From: an uncultured Bacteroidota bacterium
GTDB taxonomy: Bacteria; Bacteroidota; Bacteroidia; Chitinophagales; Chitinophagaceae
Length of the DNA stretch: 13,886 bases
Assembly: GCA_903912405.1 (NCBI GenBank)
Contig: CAIWHF010000239.1
Location: forward strand, 1 to 13,886
Direction of reading: 5' to 3'
A model generated the notes under the pieces. That model was not told the origin of the DNA. It worked only from the letters and a program-made list of their open reading frames with translations, and made no database searches. Positions 6,091 through 13,387 of the stretch are shown here, in pieces (position 1 is the stretch's first letter; each line of letters opens with the position of its first letter). Both the position numbers and the translations under genes were made by a program.

Positions 6091-6098
6091 TACTTTTG
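6091..6098 (+). promoter_or_regulatory. Promoter -7 element of the M20 peptidase gene
   Basis: TACTTTTG at 6091-6098 matches TAnnTTTG and lies 19 bp before the ATG at 6118, giving a short leader. No clear TTTG is present at the expected -33 distance, so only the -7 half is supported. Confidence 0.5.
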
Positions 6099-6117
6099 GC
6101 TTCAAAATTTATCTACT

Positions 6118-7479
6118 ATGCAAGTTTGGAAAGACTACCAACAACAACATCAAGATCGTTTTCTTAACGAATTATTAGACCTCTTACGCATTCCGTCTAT
6201 CAGTGCTGATAGTCAATATAAAGGTGATGTAGCGCGTTGCGCCGACGCTGTCAAGGCAAGCTTATTACAAGCTGGCTGCACGCATGCAGAAATTTGCCCT
6301 ACCGATGGTCACCCTATTGTTTATGGCGAAATTATCATTGACCCTGCAAAACCAACTGTATTGGTTTATGGTCACTACGATGTGCAACCTGCTGATCCAT
6401 TAGACCTTTGGCATAGCGGTCCCTTTGAACCCGTAATTAAAGATGGAAAAATATTTGCTCGTGGTGCGTGTGATGATAAAGGACAAATGTTTATGCATGT
6501 AAAAGCCTTAGAAGTTATGGCTAAAACGAATACGCTTCCTTGCAATGTGAAATTAATGATTGAAGGAGAAGAAGAAGTAGGTAGTAGTAATTTGGGCGTG
6601 TTCTTAGAAAATAATAAAGAAAAATTAAAAGCAGATATCGTTTTGGTTTCGGATACTTCTATGATTAGCATGGAGCACCCTAGTTTAGAAACTGGCTTAC
6701 GAGGATTGGCTTATATGGAAGTAGCAATAACAGGTCCTAATCGCGATTTGCACAGTGGTGTTTATGGTGGTGCGGTTGCCAACCCTATCAATATCTTATG
6801 TAAGATGATTGCTTCTCTACACGATGAGAATAATCATATCACTATTCCAGCTTTTTATGATAAGGTAGAAAATTTAAGCGATGTCGATAGAACAGCGCTT
6901 AACAATGCTCCTTTTGATTTGAATGAATACAAAAACGAATTGGGCGTTGCAGATGTATGGGGCGAAAAAGGCTATACCACGTTAGAGCGCACGGGCACAC
7001 GACCAACCTTAGATGTGAATGGCATTTGGGGTGGTTATACAGGTGAAGGAGCAAAAACTGTATTACCGTCTAAAGCATTTGCTAAAATATCAATGCGTTT
7101 AGTACCGCACCAAAGCAGCGATGACATTGCAGCAATCTTCCAACAACATTTTGAAGGTATTGCACCAGCAAGCGTACAAGTAAAAGTTACAGCACACCAT
7201 GGTGGTGAGCCTGTAGTTACTCCTACTGATAGCAAGGCCTACCAAGCAGCGTCTAAAGCTATTCAAACTACTTTTGGCAAGGATCCAATTCCTACGCGCG
7301 GTGGTGGAAGTATTCCAATCATTGCCTTATTTGAACGTGTATTAGGTCTTAAAACTGTATTGATGGGCTTTGGTTTGGATAATGATAATATCCATTCGCC
7401 AAACGAAAAATATGATGTGGCTAATTATTTCAAAGGCATCGAAACAATTCCTTATTTCCACAAGTATTTTGCTGAATAA
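6118..7479 (+). CDS. M20 family metallo-dipeptidase
   Basis: This 453-residue cytosolic-type M20 (carnosinase/CNDP-like) dipeptidase shows no signal peptide. Both metal-centre motifs are intact: VYGHYDVQPAD (His86, Asp88), RGACDDKG (bridging Asp119), EGEEEVGS (Glu152 general base, Glu153 ligand), LVSDTSM (Asp179) and NIHSPNE (His426). The lid/dimerisation domain carries NRDLHSGVYGG (His212). The family hydrolyses dipeptides or short peptides using two zinc or manganese ions; the substrate cannot be told from sequence. The gene is divergent from queA, has a TAnnTTTG element 19 bp before the start, and ends in a strong terminator, so it is monocistronic. The start is placed at ATG 6118, the first codon after the promoter element. 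Confidence 0.93.
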   Translation: MQVWKDYQQQHQDRFLNELLDLLRIPSISADSQYKGDVARCADAVKASLLQAGCTHAEICPTDGHPIVYGEIIIDPAKPTVLVYGHYDVQPADPLDLWHSGPFEPVIKDGKIFARGACDDKGQMFMHVKALEVMAKTNTLPCNVKLMIEGEEEVGSSNLGVFLENNKEKLKADIVLVSDTSMISMEHPSLETGLRGLAYMEVAITGPNRDLHSGVYGGAVANPINILCKMIASLHDENNHITIPAFYDKVENLSDVDRTALNNAPFDLNEYKNELGVADVWGEKGYTTLERTGTRPTLDVNGIWGGYTGEGAKTVLPSKAFAKISMRLVPHQSSDDIAAIFQQHFEGIAPASVQVKVTAHHGGEPVVTPTDSKAYQAASKAIQTTFGKDPIPTRGGGSIPIIALFERVLGLKTVLMGFGLDNDNIHSPNEKYDVANYFKGIETIPYFHKYFAE

Positions 7480-7499
7480 TAATAGCTGACAATTAAAAC

Positions 7500-7529
7500 A
7501 AAAACCACATCGATTGATGTGGTTTTTTT
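7500..7529 (+). terminator. Rho-independent terminator after the M20 peptidase gene
   Basis: AAAACCACATC (7501-7511) pairs perfectly with GATGTGGTTTT (7516-7526) around the loop GATT, and the stem extends one more A-T pair. A run of seven T residues covers 7523-7529. It starts about 20 bp after the stop codon at 7479 and separates the peptidase from cmk. Confidence 0.93.
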
Positions 7530-7580
7530 ATGTAAGGTAAGTTTAAGTAATTGAATAGCTTTTCAAATTGCTTACTATAA

Positions 7581-7611
7581 TTTCAAATATCAATACATTC
7601 TTTTACATTTG
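7581..7611 (+). promoter_or_regulatory. Promoter of cmk
   Basis: TACATTTG at 7604-7611 is an exact TAnnTTTG, with TTTC at 7581-7584 exactly 19 bp upstream. It is 17 bp before the cmk ATG. The same TTTC-19-TAnnTTTG layout occurs at the queA promoter. Confidence 0.6.
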
Positions 7612-7628
7612 TAGTAATTACAATTTGC

Positions 7629-8315
7629 ATGTTTACTAAAAAAATTATCATTGCTATCGATGGCTTTTCTTCTTGCGGGAAAAGCACGCTTGCCAAACGA
7701 CTGGCTACGCAATTGTCGTATACGTTTATCGATACCGGCGCCATGTATAGAGCTATTACGCTCTATTTTTTGCGCAACAGTGTAGCCTTATCCAATCAAC
7801 ATGCTATAGAAGCAGCACTTCAAAACATCGAATTGCATTTTGAAATCAATAGCACAACGAAGCAATCTGAAATTTTTTTGAACGGCGAAAATGTAGCGCA
7901 CTTAATACGCGAACTTTTAGTTGCCGATAAAGTAAGTGAGGTGGCCGCTATTAAAGAGGTTCGTCATTTTGCTGTAGCCCAACAACAAGTTATGGGGGCT
8001 AAAAAAGGTATTGTGATGGACGGCAGAGATATTGGCACGGTAGTATTTCCTAAAGCTGAACTAAAGATTTTCATGACAGCCAATCCTGAAACTAGAGTCT
8101 TGAGGCGCTTTGATGAATTGTATGCCATCAATCCGCATATCAGTATCGATGAAGTGCGCCACAATTTAGAACTCCGTGATTATATCGATAGTAACCGTGC
8201 AGAGAGTCCGCTGCGACAAGCAGAGGATGCCCGAGTTTTAGACAATACACATCTCGATAGGGAACAACAATTTGCTTTGGTGCTCGAATGGGTTAACCAT
8301 TGTCTTTCTAATTAA
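7629..8315 (+). CDS. cmk: Cytidylate kinase
   Basis: This 228-residue nucleoside-monophosphate kinase phosphorylates CMP/dCMP with ATP. It has Walker A GFSSCGKST (residues 12-20), the CMP-pocket motif DTGAMYRA (35-42), MDGRDIGTVVFP (130-141), NPETRVLRRF with lid arginines near 159-160, and LRDYIDSNRAESPL (182-195). The usual glycine-rich loop reads GFSSCGKS instead of GPAGSGKS, a variant common in Bacteroidota. The start at ATG 7629 gives the normal length and lies just downstream of a promoter element. The next gene begins 9 bp after the stop codon, so the two are probably co-transcribed. Confidence 0.96.
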   Translation: MFTKKIIIAIDGFSSCGKSTLAKRLATQLSYTFIDTGAMYRAITLYFLRNSVALSNQHAIEAALQNIELHFEINSTTKQSEIFLNGENVAHLIRELLVADKVSEVAAIKEVRHFAVAQQQVMGAKKGIVMDGRDIGTVVFPKAELKIFMTANPETRVLRRFDELYAINPHISIDEVRHNLELRDYIDSNRAESPLRQAEDARVLDNTHLDREQQFALVLEWVNHCLSN

Positions 8316-8324
8316 TCTAAACTC

Positions 8325-9970
8325 ATGACCAATCATCAAATAGCCGATTGTTTCGAGTTATATGCCAAGTTGCTCGATTTGCATGGCGAAAATAGTTTTA
8401 AAGTAAAAAGTTATGCAAGTGCTGCATTCACTATCGACAAGTGGGCTACACCCCTTGCTCAAATGGAACAATCGGCTATTGCCAACATTCGTGGAATTGG
8501 TTCGGCACATGCAGAAAAAATTTATGCTTTACTACAAAGCGGCACCTTGGCCCCACTGGAAGAACTGATACAACAAACACCTCCGGGTATTTTGGACATC
8601 ATGCAAATAAAGGGCTTAGGCCCAAAAAAAATTGCAGTCTTATGGAAGGAGTTACAGATTGAAAGTGTCGGTGAATTGCAATATGCTTGTCAAGAAAATA
8701 GACTCTTAGGACTAAAAGGTTTTGGAGAAAAAACACAATTAAGCATCTTACAACAAATTCAATTTATACAACAACAGCAAGGATGGTTTTTATGGGCCGA
8801 GGCACACCAAAGCGCTTTGGCTATCCAACCGCTACTTCAAGCCTCCTTTCCTGATGCCACCTTTTTAATGAGCGGTGCGTATCGCATGCAAGATCCTACC
8901 CTTCAGCAAATAGATTTTGTTTGTGATGTGCCTATAGCAAGCTTAAAAAAATGGCTAAGTACCTTTGAAGCGCTTCAAATAAAAGAACAAGAACCTGTAT
9001 TGTGGGTGCAATGGCCACAACAAATTCCTTTTCAATTTCATTGTTGCAACAAGGAAAATTTATACACTACGCTCTTTAAAACTTCTTGTAGTGCAGCATT
9101 TTTAGAAGCATTTACCGAACGCTATACCTTGCCCGATACTACGGATAGTGAGGCGGCAATTTTTGAACAGCATCAAGTGCCATACCTAGAAGCTTGTCTA
9201 AGAACAGATCCTAATCGATTGGGACAATCAATACCTTCGCTTATTCAAGTAAGCGATATTAAAGGCATCATTCATAGTCACTCTACCTGGAGCGATGGTG
9301 CTCATACGCTAGAGGCAATGGCAGAAGCCGCTAAAGCTAAAGGCTTGGAATACTTAGTGATTAGTGATCACTCACAAGCTGCGTTTTATGCCAATGGTTT
9401 GAGTCCGGAGCGCATCAAAGCACAGCATGAAGAAATCGATCGATTGAATGAGCGCTTAGCACCTTTTAAAATTTTAAAAAGTATAGAAGTCGATATTCTC
9501 AACGATGGACAATTAGATTATAACGACGAAGTATTGGCAAGTTTAGATTTAGTAATTGCTTCTGTGCATAGCAATTTGAAGATGAGTGAAGAAAAAGCGA
9601 TGGCGCGTTTATTAACCGCTATTGCTCATCCGAGAACCACTATCCTTGGCCATCTTACAGGCCGATTGCTGCTGTCTCGACCAGGCTATCCCGTTGCCCA
9701 TAAAACCATAATTGATGCTTGTGCACAACATAAGGTTGCGATAGAAATTAATGCTCATCCCCGTAGATTAGATATCGATTGGGAATGGATACCTTATGCG
9801 CTAGAAAAAGGTGTGCATTTGTCTATCAATCCAGATGCCATAGTATTGAAGGCTTTGATGATATTTATTACGGTGTGATGGCGGCACAAAAAGGAGGACT
9901 GCAAGCCAATCAAAATTTAAGTAGTTATTCGCTAATAGCATTAGAAGCCTATCTTCAATCAAAGAAATAA
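8325..9970 (+). pseudogene. polX: PolX-family protein with C-terminal PHP domain, frameshifted near the 3' end
   Basis: The unbroken frame runs 8325-9878 (517 codons), but the last 12 residues are out of frame. Restoring one base in the CC at 9838-9839 joins frame 1 to the frame ending at 9970 and yields a 548-residue protein, the normal size. Domains: helix-hairpin-helix motifs at residues 54-69 (IRGIGSAHAEKI), 94-107 (IKGLGPKKIAVLW) and 130-142; a nucleotidyltransferase region around 183-240; and a PHP domain with HSHSTWSDG (His317, His319, Asp324), SDHS (348-349), Glu388 and ASVHS (His415), then INPDA (Asp504). The lost frame begins with the final PHP metal-ligand His. The polymerase site is degenerate: the GS-x-RR and D-I-D motifs read SGAYRM and QQIDF (only Asp197 kept). 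An exonuclease or phosphoesterase role is more likely than polymerase. It may be a real mutation or a sequence error. Confidence 0.85.
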
Positions 9971-9983
9971 ATAAATAACATAA

Positions 9984-10012
9984 AAAAAGTCGTTGCTTCG
10001 CAACGACTTTTT
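9984..10012. terminator. Bidirectional terminator between convergent polX-like and thiolase genes
   Basis: AAAAAGTCGTTGC (9984-9996) pairs perfectly with GCAACGACTTTTT (10000-10012) around a TTC loop (a C-TTCG-type tip). A/T runs on both flanks let it end transcripts from either side. It lies 13 bp after the restored polX stop codon (9970) and 20 bp after the end of the thiolase gene on the other strand. Confidence 0.93.
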
Positions 10013-10032
10013 AATTTATAATAACATTCGTA

Positions 10033-11211
10033 TTAGCACGCTTCAACGACTACTGCGCTAGCACCGCCACCGCCATTACAGATACCTGCAGCACCATATT
10101 TCGCTTTGTTTTGATGTAAGACGTGAATTAAGCTTACAACAATACGTGCGCCACTACAACCCAAAGGATGCCCTAAGGATACCGCACCACCATTAACATT
10201 GGTTTGCTCAGGAGTAATGCCTAGTAGTTTCATATTTGCTAAACCAACAACGCTAAATGCTTCGTTGAGTTCGTAGAAACTAATATCTTCTTTTTTCAAT
10301 CCAGCTTTTGCAATTGCTTTTGGTACCGCTACTGCTGGAGCTGTTGTAAACCACTCCGGCGCTTGCTCTGCATCAGCATAGCCTTTAAGAATAGCGATAG
10401 GTTTCAAACCCATTGCTTCCGCTTTTTCTTTACTCATCAATACTAAGGCTGCTGCACCATCATTCATAGTAGATGCATTAGCTGCAGTTACGGTACCTTC
10501 TTTAGTAAAGGCTGGGCGTAAACCAGCAATTTTATCAAATTTCACATTGAAAGGTTCTTCATCTTTAGAGAACCATGTAGGATCCCCTTTTTTAGAAGGT
10601 ATTGCTACCGGAACTATTTCTGCTTCAAATTTACCGGCTTCTATAGCGGCTTGACTTCTTTTATAACTTTCGATGGCAAAAGCATCTTGTTCTTCTCTAG
10701 AAAAACCAATTTCTTGTGCGCACAAATCAGCAGCATTTCCCATTGGGTAATTGTGGTAAACATCGGTTAAGCCATCTTTAGCTAAACCATCAATCATGCT
10801 TACATTACCATATTTACTACCCCATCTCATGGTAGGACTGTAGAAAGGCACATTGCTCATACTTTCCATACCACCAGCAACCACTACATCTGCATCGCCC
10901 AATAAAATAGCTTGTGCCGCTTGAGCGATTGCTTTCATACCCGAAGCGCACACTTTATTAATAGTAGTACAATTAACTGCATCTGGCAAACCCGCAAATT
11001 TTGCTGCTTGTCGAGCTGGAGCTTGTCCCACATTAGCTTGTAATACACAGCCCATTAATACTTCTTGTACATCGGCAGGAGCAATACCTGCTTTTTCTAC
11101 TGCTCCTTTAATAGCGATGGCACCCAATTGGGTAGCAGAAAAATCTTTCAAAGAACCACCCCAGCTTCCTAGTGGCGTACGAACGGCAGAGATTATATAA
11201 ACTTCTTTCAT
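10033..11211 (-). CDS. atoB: Acetyl-CoA C-acetyltransferase (thiolase)
   Basis: This 392-residue thiolase reversibly joins two acetyl-CoA to acetoacetyl-CoA. The catalytic residues are visible: Cys88 in INKVCASGMKA, His348 in GGAVSLGHPLGCSGAR, and Cys378 in GICNGGGGAS, together with NEAFSVV. The start at ATG 11211 (MKEVYIISAVRTPLGSWGG) is preferred. An in-frame upstream TTG at 11238 lies within the -7 promoter element and so is outside the transcript. The length is typical of the short-chain biosynthetic/AtoB group, but a role in fatty-acid or ketone breakdown cannot be excluded, since no fatty-acid genes adjoin it. It has its own promoter and terminator, so it is monocistronic. Confidence 0.94.
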   Translation of the reverse strand: MKEVYIISAVRTPLGSWGGSLKDFSATQLGAIAIKGAVEKAGIAPADVQEVLMGCVLQANVGQAPARQAAKFAGLPDAVNCTTINKVCASGMKAIAQAAQAILLGDADVVVAGGMESMSNVPFYSPTMRWGSKYGNVSMIDGLAKDGLTDVYHNYPMGNAADLCAQEIGFSREEQDAFAIESYKRSQAAIEAGKFEAEIVPVAIPSKKGDPTWFSKDEEPFNVKFDKIAGLRPAFTKEGTVTAANASTMNDGAAALVLMSKEKAEAMGLKPIAILKGYADAEQAPEWFTTAPAVAVPKAIAKAGLKKEDISFYELNEAFSVVGLANMKLLGITPEQTNVNGGAVSLGHPLGCSGARIVVSLIHVLHQNKAKYGAAGICNGGGGASAVVVEAC

Positions 11212-11235
11212 ATGATTTGGGATTAAAAATTTTGG

Positions 11236-11266
11236 CAAAGGTAACTAATTAAATAACAGCTACAAA
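11236..11266 (-). promoter_or_regulatory. Promoter of the thiolase gene
   Basis: The minus strand has TACCTTTG at 11243-11236 and TTTG at 11266-11263 with exactly 19 bp between them. This is the best complete match to the Bacteroidota TTTG-N19-TAnnTTTG promoter in the window. Its position fixes the thiolase start at 11211 with a leader of about 20 nt. Confidence 0.8.
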
Positions 11267-11332
11267 CGATCAATTCATGATAAATAGTAGTAAAAAAGAC
11301 TATGTTTTATAAGAAAAATTAAAAAAATGATG

Positions 11333-11359
11333 TTGGAATAGAAAAAAAACGTACCTTTG
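11333..11359 (+). promoter_or_regulatory. Promoter of the rplKAJL operon
   Basis: TACCTTTG at 11352-11359 is an exact -7 element. TTG at 11333-11335 is a possible -33 element with 16 bp between, slightly short. Transcription would start near 11366, leaving a leader of about 77 nt before rplK, far longer than at the other promoters here. The 11239-11442 gap holds no secE, nusG or tRNA-Trp. Confidence 0.7.
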
Positions 11360-11373
11360 CACCCTCATTCTCA

Positions 11374-11419
11374 GAGTGCTCTTTAATATAATTGCATTTG
11401 GGAGAGTATTTAAACACTC
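11374..11419 (+). promoter_or_regulatory. Foldable rplK leader, candidate L1 autoregulation site
   Basis: In the leader RNA, GAGTG (11374-11378) pairs with CACTC (11415-11419), and directly stacked on it CTCT (11379-11382) pairs with AGAG (11403-11406), extendable by two G-U pairs. This leaves an 8-nt bulge TATTTAAA on the 3' side and a roughly 16-nt loop. An alternative GAGT (11404-11407)/ACTC (11416-11419) pairing is mutually exclusive with it. L1 represses the L11 operon in E. coli through a bulged helix in the same place. The structure is seen; the L1 role is inferred. Confidence 0.45.
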
Positions 11420-11442
11420 GCTAAAACCAAAAAAAAAGAAAC

Positions 11443-11883
11443 ATGGCTAAAGAAATTTCAGGCTTTGTAAAGCTGCAATGTAAAGGCGGCCAAGCCAATC
11501 CAGCGCCACCAATCGGACCTGCATTAGGTTCTAAAGGTGTTAACATCATGGAATTCTGCAAGCAATTCAATGCTCGCACACAAGACAAAATGGGTAAAGT
11601 ATTACCTGTTTTAATCACTGTTTACTCAGACAAATCATTCGATTTTGTCATCAAAACTCCTCCAGCAGCGGTTCAATTAATGGAACATGCTAAGTTGCAA
11701 AAAGGTTCTAAAGAGCCAAATCGTAACAAAGTGGGCAAAGTAACTTGGTCACAAGTAGAAGAAATCGCTAAAGATAAAATGGCTGATTTAAACTGCTTTA
11801 CGGTAGAAAGTGCTATGCGCATGGTTGCGGGTACGGCACGTAGTATGGGTTTGATTGTTGAGGGCAACGCTCCTTGGAATTAA
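11443..11883 (+). CDS. rplK: 50S ribosomal protein L11
   Basis: This 146-residue L11 starts MAKEISGFVKLQCKGGQANP and contains PPIGPALGSKGVNIMEFCKQFNA (from residue 23), the linker KTPPAAVQL and the RNA-binding C-terminal domain with NKVGKVTWSQVEEIA and GTARSMGLIVEG. It binds the GTPase-associated region of 23S rRNA at the base of the stalk built by L10 and L12, encoded two and three genes downstream. It is the first gene of its operon here; in most bacteria secE and nusG come immediately before. The start is followed by the normal AKE N-terminus and preceded by an A-rich context without a Shine-Dalgarno sequence. Confidence 0.98.
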   Translation: MAKEISGFVKLQCKGGQANPAPPIGPALGSKGVNIMEFCKQFNARTQDKMGKVLPVLITVYSDKSFDFVIKTPPAAVQLMEHAKLQKGSKEPNRNKVGKVTWSQVEEIAKDKMADLNCFTVESAMRMVAGTARSMGLIVEGNAPWN

Positions 11884-11917
11884 TCCATTGTCTTAATCTT
11901 TAAAAACATTTGTAACA

Positions 11918-12610
11918 ATGGCACTTAATAAACAAAGAAAAGCTGTAGAAGCTAAATTCGACAATAATAAAGTTCATTCATTAACTGAAGCATCTCAGTT
12001 AATTAAATCATTGAACTGCACAAAATTTGATAGTTCTGTAGATATGCACATCCGTTTGGGCGTTGACCCTAAGAAAGCGGATCAAGCTATTCGTGGAACC
12101 GTAAGTTTACCGCACGGTACTGGTAAAACAAAACGCGTATTAGTGTTATGTACTCCAGATAAAGAAGCAGAAGCAAAAAATGCGGGCGCTGATTTCGTAG
12201 GTTTAGACGAATTCGTACAAAAAATTGAAAGCGGATGGACCGATATCGATGTAATCATCGCTACTCCATCTGTAATGCCTAAAATTGGTAAATTGGGTAA
12301 AGTATTAGGTCCACGTAACTTAATGCCAAATCCAAAAACTGGTACGGTAACAAACGATGTTGCGAACGCCGTAACGGATGTTAAAGGTGGTAAAATTGCT
12401 TTCAAAGTTGACAAAGCAGGTATCATTCATGCTTCTATCGGTCGTGTTTCATTTGAACCAACTAAAATTGCTGAGAATGCTCAAGAGCTTATCAACGCTT
12501 TGGTACGTATGAAACCAACTACTGCAAAAGGCACTTATTTAAAAGGTATCAGCATGGCAAGTACCATGAGCCCTGGTATTATTGTTGACACAAAAAGTGT
12601 AGTTTCTTAA
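11918..12610 (+). CDS. rplA: 50S ribosomal protein L1
   Basis: This 230-residue L1 has the two-domain pattern. The N-terminal half has KFDSSVDMHIRLGVDPKKAD (about 32-51) and the RGTVSLPHGTGK motif. The middle has PKIGKLGKVLGPRNLMPNPK, the most conserved stretch of the family. The end has the GTYLKGI and STMSPGI signatures. L1 builds the mobile stalk at the ribosomal E site and, in E. coli, also represses the rplK-rplA mRNA. It lies 34 bp after rplK. Length and motifs are normal. Confidence 0.98.
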   Translation: MALNKQRKAVEAKFDNNKVHSLTEASQLIKSLNCTKFDSSVDMHIRLGVDPKKADQAIRGTVSLPHGTGKTKRVLVLCTPDKEAEAKNAGADFVGLDEFVQKIESGWTDIDVIIATPSVMPKIGKLGKVLGPRNLMPNPKTGTVTNDVANAVTDVKGGKIAFKVDKAGIIHASIGRVSFEPTKIAENAQELINALVRMKPTTAKGTYLKGISMASTMSPGIIVDTKSVVS

Positions 12611-12649
12611 TTGACACTGCAGTATTATTCAACTTAAAAAAATTAGAAC

Positions 12650-13294
12650 ATGACACCAGCTCAAAAAACAGAAGTAATAGCACTTTTAAAAGAGAAATTC
12701 TCTCAATATTCTAACTTTTACGTTACCGATACAGAATCGTTAACTGTAGAACAAGTTAGTACACTTCGTCGCGTATGTTTTGAAAAAAATGTAGAGATGA
12801 AAGTGGCTAAAAACACTTTAATTAAAAAAGCATTAGAAAGCTTAGGCGACGAAAAATATGCAGGCATCTACGATTCTTTGCATAATGTAACCGCTTTAAT
12901 GTTTTCTGATTCACCAAAAGAACCAGCTGTTATTATTTCTGCTTTCAGAAAAGGAAACAACAGCGCAATGCCTATTTTAAAAGCGGCATTGATCGGTGAA
13001 GAAGTTTATAGTGGTGATGATAAATTAGTTGCATTAACTAATATCAAAACTAAAAATGAACTTATCGGCGAAGTTATTGGATTGTTACAATCTCCGGCTA
13101 AGCGCGTAATCTCTGCTATGTTAAATCATATCGAGAATGGATCTACAGCACCAGCTGCTGAAGCAACTCCTGCTGAGGCACCAGAAGCAGCACCAGAAGT
13201 AGCACCAGAAGCGGCTCCTGAAGAAGCGCCAGCTACACCAGCTGATGCGGCTCCAGAAGCACCGGCTGAAGAAGCAACTCCGGCTGCAGAATAA
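12650..13294 (+). CDS. rplJ: 50S ribosomal protein L10 with an Ala/Pro/Glu-rich C-terminal extension
   Basis: Residues 1-163 are a full L10: an N-terminal 23S-binding domain (MTPAQKTEVIALLKEKFSQY, then RRVCFEKNVEMKVAKNTLIKKAL) and a C-terminal helix (GLLQSPAKRVISAMLNHIEN) that recruits L12 dimers. The family is usually about 165-180 residues. This protein continues to 214 with roughly 50 residues made only of Ala, Pro, Glu, Thr, Asp, Val and Ser: 12 acidic, no Lys or Arg. Part of it is encoded by 12-bp tandem repeats. The tail should be disordered and resembles a long flexible acidic hinge. It lies 39 bp after rplA and 93 bp before rplL. The reading frame and start (ATG 12650) are secure. Confidence 0.96.
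   Translation: MTPAQKTEVIALLKEKFSQYSNFYVTDTESLTVEQVSTLRRVCFEKNVEMKVAKNTLIKKALESLGDEKYAGIYDSLHNVTALMFSDSPKEPAVIISAFRKGNNSAMPILKAALIGEEVYSGDDKLVALTNIKTKNELIGEVIGLLQSPAKRVISAMLNHIENGSTAPAAEATPAEAPEAAPEVAPEAAPEEAPATPADAAPEAPAEEATPAAE
13178..13225 (+). repeat. 12-bp tandem repeats encoding the L10 tail
   Basis: Three near-identical 12-bp units, GCACCAGAAGCA (13178-13189), GCACCAGAAGTA (13190-13201) and GCACCAGAAGCG (13202-13213), are followed by a diverged fourth, GCTCCTGAAGAA (13214-13225). Each unit encodes Ala-Pro-Glu-X, so gain or loss of units keeps the frame. The tail could therefore vary in length between strains by slippage. Confidence 0.85.
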
Positions 13295-13302
13295 AGTACC
13301 TC

Positions 13303-13319
13303 GGAAAGGGTTTCTTTCC
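13303..13319 (+). other. Hairpin between rplJ and rplL
   Basis: GGAAAG (13303-13308) pairs with CTTTCC (13314-13319) around GGTTT, with a possible extra G-T pair. It begins 8 nt after the rplJ stop codon in the 93-bp spacer before rplL. There is no following T-run, so it is not a terminator. A processing site or translational separator that helps L12 be made in excess over L10 is plausible. I saw no TAnnTTTG promoter in this spacer. Confidence 0.5.
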
Positions 13320-13387
13320 AAATAAATTTAGGCTTCCAAGTCCACATATAAAAACAATTTTTTTTAAAAACTTAAAACTAAAATATC

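Noticed and set aside
12609..12630. TTGACA upstream of rplJ as a sigma-70-like -35 box
   Set aside because: No -10 box at proper spacing, the consensus is not that of Bacteroidota, and the 39-bp gap argues for operon readthrough.
13121..13347. Two minus-strand ORFs over the L10 tail, one Cys/Ser/Arg-rich and one Ala/Ser/Gly-rich
   Set aside because: Their composition is forced by the repetitive sense codons of the L10 tail; open frames are expected opposite such repeats.
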